Assembly (NCBI GenBank): GCA_937864275.1
Contig: CALMIW010000785.1
Span: 1 to 5,326 of the forward strand
Length of the DNA stretch: 5,326 nucleotides
DNA from: an uncultured Dehalococcoidia bacterium
GTDB lineage: Bacteria > Chloroflexota > Dehalococcoidia > Tepidiformales > Tepidiformaceae
Direction: 5' to 3'
The notes below the pieces were generated by a model, which saw only the letters and a program-made list of their open reading frames with translations, was not told where the DNA came from and searched no databases. Below, piece after piece: positions 1 through 5,326 of the stretch (position 1 is its first letter; each line of letters opens with the position of its first letter). Both the position numbers and the translations under genes were made by a program.

Positions 1-70
1 GGGGGGGCTTCAGCTGGTTGTTCAAGCCTTTGGTCGCGGCGGGGGCGGGGAAAACCGGCGGCCCGAGGGT
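1..70. other. Left-edge sequence, no callable gene
   Basis: This G-rich stretch begins with a run of seven G and lies just past the stop codon of the minus-strand lipoprotein gene. No frame shows a recognisable protein end or start. I looked for a terminator for the lipoprotein gene and saw only a 4-bp GGGC/GCCC pairing around a T-rich loop, which is too weak to call. The window may begin close to another gene, but nothing visible proves it. Confidence 0.4.
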
Positions 71-1078
71 TCAGCCTTCCCGGGCCTCGGCGATGGGGAC
101 GGGGCGCTCCGCCGCCCAGGGCGCGGGCGTGGGGCCGATCAGCGCCCGTCCCCGCCAACGCAACTCGCCGGCCGGGAGCGAAGACAGGGGCGGGTGTGAG
201 AACGTGCCGGCCGTCACCTGCCGGAACGCGGGTGAGTCCGATCCGGCGGCATAGACTTCGACTTCGTAGCCGGTCGCCCCCGGGCAGGCCGACCACGACA
301 GGTCCAGCGTGGCGGCAGCCCCGGTCGCGCGAATCAGCACGTTGTCGAGCGGGGTGCGGAGCGCGGGCATGCACGAATACGAGGCCGCGGTCGTGACGCT
401 GCAGGTCAGGTCGGCGTGGGGCATCGCGCCGGAGGCCGGCATGAACCACGAAGCGACGCCGCGGCTCTTCGCCGCCAGTTGGCGCGGATTCTCGCCGCTT
501 CGGCCCACGATCCACAGATCCTTATTGGTCGAGGCAGAAAGCAGCACCCAGTCGGCATCCGGCGACCAGGTGACCAGGCGCGTTGCCGGGTCCGGCGACT
601 TCGACTCCGGCGGGAAAATGCGGACATCGTCGCGATACACGATGCCGGCTTCATCGATTTCGAGGCCTTCGCCACGCGGCGAGTAGAACTGCGGAGGGAT
701 CAGGAAGACGCGCGGCGCTTCGGCCATCTCCATCCGCTTCGACGAGCCGGTGGCAAAATCGACGACCTGCCAGCCGAGCGCCTTCGACTCCGCCGTGGCG
801 TAGGCGGCGGTGCCAGCATCGAGCCAGGAAACCAGTTGCACCCCGGCGCGGCTGGGCGCACAGAACGGGGCAGCCACCAGCCCCCCGGACTGAGCGTCGA
901 TCCGGCTGATACATCCGTTGGCGTCAATGAACGCGATCGTGCCCAGGCCGCCCGAGGCCGCCGGGGCGCCCCCGCCGGAGGACGGCACAACTTCAACGTT
1001 CCGATCCGCGCCGCACGCCGGCAACACGGCCAGCACGATGGCGAAGAAGAGGGCAAGCGGCCATCGTCGTGTGGTCAT
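71..1078 (-). CDS. Secreted lipoprotein, beta-propeller-like region plus Fn3-like domain
   Basis: A 335-residue protein of unknown specific function, predicted to be exported and lipid-anchored. The start at 1078 was chosen because MTTRRWPLAL opens a classic lipoprotein signal peptide: basic residues, a hydrophobic core (about 7-20) and the lipobox LPAC with Cys22. An in-frame start at 1168 would add 30 residues that spoil this signal. A Gly/Ser/Ala-rich linker follows (about 33-45). Residues 46-215 show beta-propeller-like strands, best seen in WSPDADWVLL (171-180) followed by DLWIVGRSGENPRQLA, a TolB/PD40-like pattern. Residues 245-330 look like a fibronectin type III fold, with LSWSACPGATGYEVEVY near 260-276. 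Cys226 and Cys236 could form a disulfide. No enzyme motif is visible, so a binding or surface-scaffold role is only inferred. It lies downstream of the SGNH-like gene on the same strand, with a 113-bp gap, so it may have its own promoter. The export call is strong and the domain calls are moderate. Confidence 0.85.
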   Translation of the reverse strand: MTTRRWPLALFFAIVLAVLPACGADRNVEVVPSSGGGAPAASGGLGTIAFIDANGCISRIDAQSGGLVAAPFCAPSRAGVQLVSWLDAGTAAYATAESKALGWQVVDFATGSSKRMEMAEAPRVFLIPPQFYSPRGEGLEIDEAGIVYRDDVRIFPPESKSPDPATRLVTWSPDADWVLLSASTNKDLWIVGRSGENPRQLAAKSRGVASWFMPASGAMPHADLTCSVTTAASYSCMPALRTPLDNVLIRATGAAATLDLSWSACPGATGYEVEVYAAGSDSPAFRQVTAGTFSHPPLSSLPAGELRWRGRALIGPTPAPWAAERPVPIAEAREG

Positions 1079-1084
1079 CGCATC

Positions 1085-1099
1085 TACCGTACCGTACCG
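1085..1099. repeat. Three tandem TACCG repeats before lipoprotein start
   Basis: The pentamer TACCG occurs three times head to tail, ending 6 bases upstream of the lipoprotein ATG on the minus strand, where it reads CGGTA three times. It occupies the place where a ribosome binding site would sit, and no normal AGGAGG-like sequence is present there. It may be a chance microrepeat, an element affecting translation or a small operator. Only its presence and position are directly seen. Confidence 0.5.
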
Positions 1100-1191
1100 C
1101 CGCTCTCGCGGACTGGCCGGGTGGCTCCTGGCTGATGGCCATCCGGGCAAACCGGGATCCGCGGCCAATCAACGGGAAGTCCCACTCTCGC

Positions 1192-1944
1192 CTATGGTGA
1201 GTTCCGGTGGACTCGCGACCAGGCTGCGAGCATCGCCTCGGCTTCGAGTCGCCCCTGTTCGGCATGCACGTCCGCCGTCACGTGGACCAGATCGCCCTGG
1301 AACTGTTCGGGCGCGTCGAATGCGGAGAGACCCGCCTCATAGCCCAGGTACTCGATGTGCAACTGGCGACACAACTCAGCCATCCGGCGATGGACAATAA
1401 GCCGCCGAGCCTCCGCCGCCTTCTTCGCGCGTTCGGAGTCATCGGAGACGTGCGCGAGCCGCGGTCCGCGCACCGCCAGGGCCACGTCCTCGCGAGCGAC
1501 GATCCTGCGGATGCACGCCTCCATCCGCTCGTTCACTTCCTCGGGCTCGAAGTGGGTCACACCGCCCAGGGAGGCCCGCACGCCTTTCCGGAGCACGCGG
1601 AATCCAGGGTTCTTCACCAGTCGCTCGTTCCGCACCAGCCGCTCGCCCGCACAGCCCGCAACCCGCCCGACCCTGCCGAACCGCCGTTCGAGGCCAAGCG
1701 GAAGCGACACGCTGGTGAACCAGTAGGACGAGACGACCAGCAGCACAAGGTTCGGCTGATACCGATCCAGCCATCGTTCAACGAGCTCCGGAAGTTCCGG
1801 TTGGGGCCATATCACTCGGGCCGTCGTCTCCACGGTCTCCCCGGTCGCCTCGGTCAAGAAGCGGTCGGAGATGGATGTCTTGTTCGCTTCTGGGGCGATG
1901 TTCGCATCGAATTCGTAGCTGTTGCCGAGCCGAAGAACCTGCAT
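1192..1944 (-). CDS. SGNH/GDSL-type hydrolase-like protein
   Basis: A 250-residue protein that looks like an SGNH-fold hydrolase (esterase, lipase or acyltransferase-like); its substrate cannot be told. It opens with MQVLRLGNSYEFD, where GNSY replaces the usual GDSL block I and Ser9 is the candidate nucleophile. A hydrophobic strand, NLVLLVVSSYWF (65-76), sits where block III normally carries GxND, but that motif is absent. Near the C-terminus, GDLVHVTADVHAEQGRLEAE (217-236) supplies a DxxH-like pair, Asp218 and His221, as in block V. No signal peptide or membrane segment is seen, so it is probably cytoplasmic. The start at 1944 was chosen because the SGNH first strand normally begins right at the N-terminus. 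ATGs at 1965, 1998 and 2016 are possible, but the last overlaps the lipA start and none has a good ribosome binding site. It is transcribed divergently from lipA. The family call rests on short motifs; a non-catalytic SGNH relative is possible. Confidence 0.68.
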   Translation of the reverse strand: MQVLRLGNSYEFDANIAPEANKTSISDRFLTEATGETVETTARVIWPQPELPELVERWLDRYQPNLVLLVVSSYWFTSVSLPLGLERRFGRVGRVAGCAGERLVRNERLVKNPGFRVLRKGVRASLGGVTHFEPEEVNERMEACIRRIVAREDVALAVRGPRLAHVSDDSERAKKAAEARRLIVHRRMAELCRQLHIEYLGYEAGLSAFDAPEQFQGDLVHVTADVHAEQGRLEAEAMLAAWSRVHRNSP

Positions 1945-2014
1945 CTGCGGAAGTCTACCCGGCATTCGCGCCCGGCAGGTCGCAACCCACGAGCGCATCG
2001 TCCACACTGGAAGC
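1945..2014. promoter_or_regulatory. Divergent intergenic region between SGNH-like gene and lipA
   Basis: These 70 bases separate the two outward-pointing starts and must hold the promoter of at least lipA, unless the transcripts begin inside the neighbouring gene. I see no convincing -35/-10 pair on either strand and no strong Shine-Dalgarno. A GGAAG sits only 1 base before the lipA ATG, too close to be typical. Regulation cannot be read from the sequence. Confidence 0.4.
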
Positions 2015-2938
2015 ATGGCCCTGAAGCATCCAGACCGTCCGCCCTGGCTGAAGGTGCGTTTTCCCGCCGGGGGGAACTACGAGCGGTTGCAGACGCTCAT
2101 GCGCGAACAGGCGCTCCATACCGTCTGCGAAGAAGCACGCTGCCCCAATATCGGCGACTGCTGGAGCCGCGGCACCGCCACCTTCATGATCCTCGGCGAC
2201 ACCTGCACGCGCTCCTGTGGCTTCTGCGCGGTGAAGACCGGGCGGCCCGGGACCATCGACGCCGCCGAACCCCGCCGCGTCGCGCTCGCCATTCAGAAAA
2301 TGGGCCTTCGCCACGCCGTCATCACCAGCGTCAACCGGGACGAACTCCCGGATGGCGGCACCGGCATCTTCGCCGAGACGATCGATTGGGCGCGTCGCCT
2401 CTCGCCCGGTACCACCTTCGAGGTGCTCATCCCGGACTTCAAGGGCGACTGGTCCGCCCTCGAGACCGTGCTCGCTGCCCGGCCCGAAATCCTGAACCAC
2501 AACACCGAGACCGTCCCTCGCCTCTACTCCGTTGTCCGTCCACAGGCCCGCTACGCTCGCTCGCTCGAACTGTTGCGGGTCGCCCGGACGTTGGACCCCG
2601 GCACGCTCACGAAGAGCGGCCTGATGGTCGGCCTGGGCGAAACGAAGGACGAGCTCCTCGCCGTCTTCCGGGACCTGCGCGAATCGGCCGTCGATATCCT
2701 CACCGTCGGCCAATACCTCCAACCGACCCCGGCCCACCTGCCCGTCGCCCGCTACTGGACACCCGGGGAGTTCGAGGACCTGAAGCAGGCCGCGGTGGCG
2801 CTCGGCTTCAAGCATGTCGAGTGCGGCCCGCTCGTGCGGAGTTCGTATCACGCCGAGGAACAGGTGGCCGGGGCGCATGCCGGGCTATCCCCCCGTGTGA
2901 TGGAAACCGGTATCATCCCGCTCACCGTCCTCCATTAG
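2015..2938 (+). CDS. lipA: Lipoyl synthase (radical SAM)
   Basis: LipA inserts two sulfur atoms at C6 and C8 of the octanoyl chain carried on lipoyl-dependent proteins (2-oxoacid dehydrogenase E2 subunits, glycine cleavage H protein), using S-adenosylmethionine and two 4Fe-4S clusters in the cytoplasm. The 307-residue length is normal for the family. The auxiliary-cluster motif CEEARCPNIGDC supplies Cys38, Cys43 and Cys49. The radical-SAM motif CTRSCGFC supplies Cys64, Cys68 and Cys71. The C-terminal RSSYHA (275-280) carries the serine that completes the auxiliary cluster. Family hallmarks TSVNRDELPDGG (104-115) and HNTETVPRLY (162-171) are also present, and no key residue is missing. The ATG at 2015 gives a normal N-terminus; an ATG at 1922 would run into the divergent neighbour. 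No octanoyltransferase (lipB) or lipoate ligase lies in the window, so the octanoyl substrate must be loaded by a gene elsewhere. The kinase-like gene follows within 37-85 bases and may be co-transcribed. Confidence 0.98.
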   Translation: MALKHPDRPPWLKVRFPAGGNYERLQTLMREQALHTVCEEARCPNIGDCWSRGTATFMILGDTCTRSCGFCAVKTGRPGTIDAAEPRRVALAIQKMGLRHAVITSVNRDELPDGGTGIFAETIDWARRLSPGTTFEVLIPDFKGDWSALETVLAARPEILNHNTETVPRLYSVVRPQARYARSLELLRVARTLDPGTLTKSGLMVGLGETKDELLAVFRDLRESAVDILTVGQYLQPTPAHLPVARYWTPGEFEDLKQAAVALGFKHVECGPLVRSSYHAEEQVAGAHAGLSPRVMETGIIPLTVLH

Positions 2939-3023
2939 CGTGCCTGCGGGAAACGCCTAAGGTGTTCACCCGATTGTGAGCAGTGGGCGGCGAGTCTACC
3001 GTCGCCTGGTGCCAGTCGCCGTC

Positions 3024-3683
3024 ATGAAGCCCTCTGTCCCAAAAGAAGACCCGGAGCTCTACCGGCGCGAGGCGATGGGCGCATTCGCACACGAAGTGCG
3101 GACGCCGCTGACCTCGATCAAGATGGTGATGGAGCTGGCCCGCCGGCAGTCGGCTGAAGGCGAGCTCCTGCTCGATGCCGAACTCGCCGAGATGCTGAAG
3201 TCCTCAGTCGAAGACCTGCAACAGCTCGCCGACGACCTCCAGGAGACTTCCCGCCTCGAGCGCGGCAAAGTGGCACTCTCAACTGGCCCCTGCGACCTCG
3301 CCGCGGCAATCGACGCCGCGCGCGACCTCCTGGGCAGCATCAACCTCAACGGCATCCCCGAACCGGGCATCGAAGGACCGTGGGACGCCGCCCGCCTGGT
3401 CCGGGCCGTGGCCGGCTTCGCCCAGTCGGCGAACCGCATCGGCGATGGCTCAGGCGTCGTCCGGGTCGAAGCCGTCCGCAACCACCAGGCCGCGGAGCTC
3501 ACGTTCACGAGCGGCAAACCCTCCGGCGCCGAACGCCCGATCGCCGCTGACGCGGGCTTCTCGTTCTTCCGTTCACGCCAGCTTGTGTTAGCAATGGGCG
3601 GATCCGTACACTGCCGAAGGGCCGAACGCTTCGCGACGATTCGTGTCGCGCTGCCGTTACAACTCGACGGAGAGGGCCGGTGA
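3024..3683 (+). CDS. Histidine-kinase-like protein with degenerate ATPase domain (putative phosphotransferase)
   Basis: A 219-residue soluble protein with a DHp dimerisation domain (about 10-83) and an eroded catalytic-type domain (about 84-212). The H-box FAHEVRTPLTSIKM is intact: His23 is the phospho-acceptor, followed by Glu24, Arg26, Thr27, Pro28. The second DHp helix ends in the typical TSRLERGKV. In the ATPase-type domain the landmarks align but lack key residues: the N-box position reads GFAQSA instead of NLLxNA, the D-box region reads TSGKPSG without DxGxG, and the G2 position reads DAGFSFF instead of GxGLGL, although the trailing LVLAMGGSV remains. From known families, loss of these boxes abolishes ATP binding, so I infer a phosphotransferase like ChpT or Spo0B. 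There is no sensor domain or membrane segment. The start is uncertain: GTG at 2976 adds 16 residues and has AAGGTG 11 bases upstream, while ATG 3024 lacks a clear ribosome site but gives the cleaner N-terminus. The stop overlaps the receiver start. Confidence 0.85.
   Translation: MKPSVPKEDPELYRREAMGAFAHEVRTPLTSIKMVMELARRQSAEGELLLDAELAEMLKSSVEDLQQLADDLQETSRLERGKVALSTGPCDLAAAIDAARDLLGSINLNGIPEPGIEGPWDAARLVRAVAGFAQSANRIGDGSGVVRVEAVRNHQAAELTFTSGKPSGAERPIAADAGFSFFRSRQLVLAMGGSVHCRRAERFATIRVALPLQLDGEGR
3669..3676 (+). promoter_or_regulatory. Ribosome binding site of the receiver gene
   Basis: GGAGAGGG lies inside the last codons of the kinase-like gene, 3 bases before the GTG at 3680. It supports GTG 3680 over the in-frame ATG at 3692, which would be 15 bases away. 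The receiver is therefore probably translated by coupling to the upstream gene. Confidence 0.6.
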
Positions 3684-4045
3684 AAGAGCCGATGAGGATC
3701 CTTCTCGCCGAAGACGAGCGCACCATCTCTCGCCTCATCAAGCAGGTGCTGACCAACGCCGGGCACGAAGTCTTCGGCGTCCAGAGCGCCGCCGAGGCCG
3801 TCGAACATCTCCAGGCTTCCGCGTTCGACCTCGTACTCCTGGATCTGAACCTTGCTGATGGCGACGGCATGCGCGTCGTCACCGCGCTGGAAAACCACGT
3901 AGGCCCGAAGCCCCCGGTCGTCCTCATGACCGGCGAGGGCACCATCGACGCCGACGACCCGCGGGCCCAGCGCGTGGCCCGCATCCTGGCCAAGCCGTTC
4001 GAACTGAACGAGCTCGAAGACCTGGTCAAGCTCTTCGTCGCCTGA
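3680..4045 (+). CDS. Single-domain response regulator (CheY/Spo0F-like receiver)
   Basis: A 121-residue protein made of one receiver domain and nothing else. It accepts a phosphoryl group from a histidine on a kinase or phosphotransferase, and acts in the cytoplasm by protein contact or by passing the phosphate on. The active site is complete: acidic pair Glu11 and Asp12 in LLAEDE, phospho-acceptor Asp55 in LVLLDLNLADGDGM, Thr84 in VLMTGEG and Lys105 in ILAKPF. There is no DNA-binding, enzymatic or other output domain; the protein ends with the fifth helix. The GTG start overlaps the TGA of the kinase-like gene (GTGA), a strong sign of co-translation and of a cognate pair. An ATG at 3692 would give a slightly shorter receiver that is also functional in appearance. 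Given the degenerate neighbour, a role as an intermediate in a phosphorelay, or as a diffusible single-domain regulator, is likely. The final target is not visible. Confidence 0.95.
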   Translation: MKEPMRILLAEDERTISRLIKQVLTNAGHEVFGVQSAAEAVEHLQASAFDLVLLDLNLADGDGMRVVTALENHVGPKPPVVLMTGEGTIDADDPRAQRVARILAKPFELNELEDLVKLFVA

Positions 4046-4047
4046 TC

Positions 4048-4662
4048 CTACTGCTCTTCGACGGTCACCCTGGTGATGGTGATCGCCGGGTTCGGGCGGT
4101 CGCCCGGCCCGACCGGCGCCTTGCCGATAGCGTCGACCACGTCCATCCCCGAGACGACCTCCCCGAAGGGATAGAACTTGTTGTTCGTCGGGTTGTTGAA
4201 GTCGAGCGCCGTGTTGTCGTTCAGGTTGATGAAGAACTGGCTCCCGAAGACCTTCGCGCCGGCCGTCTTGGCCATCGCCAGTGTGCCTCGCGTGTTGGAG
4301 ATCTCGTTCGGCTCATCGGCGGTCTCGTAGCCGGGGCCGCCGCTCCCGCTGCCCGTCGGGTCTCCTGCCTGGACGACGAAGTCTTTCACCACCCGGTGGA
4401 ACGTCAGCCCATCGAAATAGCCTTCCTTCGCCAGGAACACGAAGCTGTTGACCGTCTTCGGGGCCTTGTCCGCGTAGAGCCTCACGGCGAACTCGCCCAT
4501 CGACGTCTGAAACGTCGCCGTGTACTGCTTCGACGGATCGATGACCTGTTCGGCCTGGGAGAACGACTTCCCCGCCGTTCCGCCGTCGTCGTCATCGTCG
4601 CCGCAGGCGGCCAGTGAGAGCGAAGCGAGCAGCAAGACGAGCAGGGCGGCAGCGAAGCGCAT
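4048..4662 (-). CDS. Cyclophilin-type peptidyl-prolyl cis-trans isomerase lipoprotein
   Basis: A 204-residue lipid-anchored cyclophilin that would speed isomerisation of Xaa-Pro bonds in proteins outside the cytoplasmic membrane. The signal peptide is MRFAAALLVLLLASLSLAAC, with lipobox LAAC and Cys20, followed by an acidic tether of five Asp and a Gly-rich stretch. The cyclophilin domain spans about 45-204. FHRVVKDFVVQAGDPTG (88-104) holds the catalytic-type Arg90, with Phe95 and Gln98. Next come GTLAMAK (126-132), FGSQFFINL (139-147) and FGEVVSGMDVVDAI (166-179). The start at 4662 was chosen for the signal peptide and a good AAGGA 7 bases upstream; an ATG at 4704 would bury the signal behind 14 residues. 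The gene converges on the receiver gene, with only 2 bases between the stop codons, so terminators must lie inside one or both genes. The isomerase call is firm; its client proteins are unknown. Confidence 0.95.
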   Translation of the reverse strand: MRFAAALLVLLLASLSLAACGDDDDDGGTAGKSFSQAEQVIDPSKQYTATFQTSMGEFAVRLYADKAPKTVNSFVFLAKEGYFDGLTFHRVVKDFVVQAGDPTGSGSGGPGYETADEPNEISNTRGTLAMAKTAGAKVFGSQFFINLNDNTALDFNNPTNNKFYPFGEVVSGMDVVDAIGKAPVGPGDRPNPAITITRVTVEEQ

Positions 4663-4669
4663 TGGGGAG

Positions 4670-4675
4670 TCCTTC
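4670..4675 (-). promoter_or_regulatory. Ribosome binding site of the cyclophilin gene
   Basis: On the minus strand this reads GAAGGA, 7 bases before the ATG at 4662. It is the best Shine-Dalgarno in the window and fixes the start of the lipoprotein signal peptide, ruling against the upstream ATG at 4704. Confidence 0.75.
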
Positions 4676-4708
4676 AGAGGGTGCGGCCAATGGTGACAAG
4701 CCACCCCG

Positions 4709-4724
4709 AAGCCGGCAAGCCGGC
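4709..4724. repeat. Tandem 8-bp repeat AAGCCGGC x2
   Basis: AAGCCGGC occurs twice in direct tandem within the 98-bp divergent gap between the cyclophilin gene and the membrane-protein gene. Each copy contains the palindrome GCCGGC, so the pair could also fold as a small hairpin with an AA loop. It may be an operator for one or both genes or a chance GC-rich repeat. No promoter boxes could be called around it. Confidence 0.45.
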
Positions 4725-4760
4725 CTGACGCAGACGCGGTCCCCGCGTAAGCTCGCTCCG

Positions 4761-5326
4761 ATGGGCCGAGCGTCTGACATCCCGATCGAACCGCCGACAG
4801 GGGCCGGCCCGGGCATCGTCCGTGCCGTGGAAGACCGGTCGTACCTGGGCTACATCGCCGCCGCGCTCGCCTCGGCCGTCCTCGGTGGCTTCGTCTTCGC
4901 CGTGTGGATCCCGATGGCGATGAGCGGCACCACCGGCGGCGGCGACCGGTTGGCCTACATGATCCAGGCGCACGGCTGGATACAACTCCAGGGCTGGGCA
5001 GGGCTGTTCGTCGCCGGGATGGCTATCCGCCTCATGCCTCGCTTCGCCGGGCGCAAGCCCGTGCCGAAGTCGGTGACGGCGCCCCTCCTCGTGGTGCTCG
5101 TCATCCCGCTCGTGCTCCGAATCACTCTCCAAACGTGGGCCGATGGCTCGATGGCCAGGGGCGTAGCCGTCGCCATCGGCGCGACGACGGCCGCCGGAGC
5201 CCTCGGCGTCGCGGTGGTCCTGGCGGTCACGCTGGCAAAGGGCAAGAAGGGGCGCGAACCCTGGCGCTACTTCGCCTGGGCCGGGACCGCGTGGTGGGCG
5301 ATCTCGGCCGTGCTCGCCCTGGCGTA
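4761..5326 (+). CDS. NnrS-like / haem-copper-oxidase-subunit-I-related membrane protein, 3' end cut by window
   Basis: An open frame runs from ATG 4761 to the window edge (188 codons, no stop), so the C-terminus is missing. After a short cytoplasmic N-terminus (about 1-27) there are several hydrophobic helices: roughly 28-54, 72-92, 105-121, 135-160 and one starting near 172. The most telling stretch is AHGWIQLQGWAGLFVAGM (70-87), followed by MPRF (92-95): a His at the head of a helix with a Gln-rich turn, then PRF and a basic loop. This pattern recurs in NnrS-family and haem-copper-oxidase-subunit-I-like proteins linked to nitric oxide and other nitrogen-oxide metabolism; the His could be a haem or metal ligand. 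Codon use is like that of its neighbours. No clear Shine-Dalgarno precedes the ATG, and no better in-frame start lies between the cyclophilin start and 4761. It diverges from the cyclophilin gene. That it is a polytopic membrane protein is firm; the family name is moderate. Confidence 0.72.
   Translation, partial: MGRASDIPIEPPTGAGPGIVRAVEDRSYLGYIAAALASAVLGGFVFAVWIPMAMSGTTGGGDRLAYMIQAHGWIQLQGWAGLFVAGMAIRLMPRFAGRKPVPKSVTAPLLVVLVIPLVLRITLQTWADGSMARGVAVAIGATTAAGALGVAVVLAVTLAKGKKGREPWRYFAWAGTAWWAISAVLALA

Noticed and set aside
416..1135. Plus-strand open frame of 239 codons opposite the lipoprotein gene
   Set aside because: It is Arg-rich with no motif, while the minus strand has a signal peptide, lipobox and Fn3-like pattern.
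1117..1146. Hairpin CCGGGTGGC / GCCATCCGG as a terminator of the SGNH-like gene
   Set aside because: In the relevant minus-strand RNA the stem has an internal A-C mismatch and is not followed by a U run, so it is too weak to call.
1955..2878. Minus-strand open frame of 307 codons opposite lipA
   Set aside because: It lies wholly antisense to a certain gene and has no recognisable motif; stop codons are rare by chance in GC-rich sequence.
1207..2979. Plus-strand open frame of 590 codons spanning the SGNH-like gene and lipA
   Set aside because: It is antisense to the SGNH-like gene, then out of frame within lipA. Its product is rich in Arg, Pro and His with no domain, typical of shadow frames in high-GC DNA. 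The lipA frame carries all the family motifs.
2976..3023. GTG start at 2976 as the definite start of the kinase-like gene
   Set aside because: It has an AAGGTG upstream, but at an 11-base spacing, and the added residues show no domain or conserved character. It is kept only as an alternative.
3059..3898. Minus-strand open frame of 279 codons opposite the kinase-like gene and receiver
   Set aside because: It is a Ser/Arg-rich shadow product with no domain, while the opposite strand has clear H-box and receiver motifs.
4065..4076. Inverted repeat TCACC-CT-GGTGA near the convergent stops as a bidirectional terminator
   Set aside because: The loop is only 2 bases, there is no T run, and the sequence is explained by cyclophilin codons.
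4663..4760. TTGTCA-like -35 element on the minus strand upstream of the cyclophilin gene
   Set aside because: No acceptable -10 box lies 16-18 bases downstream, so a single hexamer match is not enough.

Overview
This is a GC-rich bacterial window (roughly two-thirds G+C by eye) with tightly packed genes and no sign of plasmid, phage, insertion-sequence or CRISPR content. Weak or absent Shine-Dalgarno sequences at several starts, short intergenic gaps, acidic-linker lipoproteins and an NnrS-like multi-haem-enzyme-related membrane protein would fit a Chloroflexota-type or other high-GC chromosomal background. That assignment is an inference from style, not from a marker gene.

Layout. Positions 1-70 hold nothing callable. 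On the minus strand, 71-1078 encodes a secreted lipoprotein with a beta-propeller-like N-terminal half and a fibronectin-III-like C-terminal domain. Also on the minus strand, 1192-1944 encodes an SGNH/GDSL-type hydrolase-like protein. A 70-bp divergent gap separates it from lipA (2015-2938, plus strand), an unmistakable lipoyl synthase. Downstream on the plus strand come a short cytosolic histidine-kinase-like protein (3024-3683, possibly starting at GTG 2976) and a stand-alone CheY-like receiver (3680-4045), joined by a GTGA start/stop overlap. Only 2 bases after the receiver stop lies the stop codon of a convergent minus-strand gene (4048-4662) for a cyclophilin-type peptidyl-prolyl isomerase lipoprotein. 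A 98-bp divergent gap then leads into a plus-strand polytopic membrane protein (4761 to beyond the window end) resembling NnrS / haem-copper-oxidase-subunit-I-like proteins.

How they may work together. The kinase-like protein and receiver are clearly a pair. The kinase has a perfect H-box but its ATP-binding N, D and G2 boxes are all eroded, so it looks like a histidine phosphotransferase in the manner of ChpT or Spo0B rather than an active kinase. With an output-less receiver beside it, the pair looks like the middle of a phosphorelay whose kinase and final regulator lie elsewhere. It is the most interesting element in the window. The two lipoproteins act outside the membrane, LipA acts in the cytoplasm on lipoyl-dependent enzymes, and no shared pathway linking all the genes is evident.
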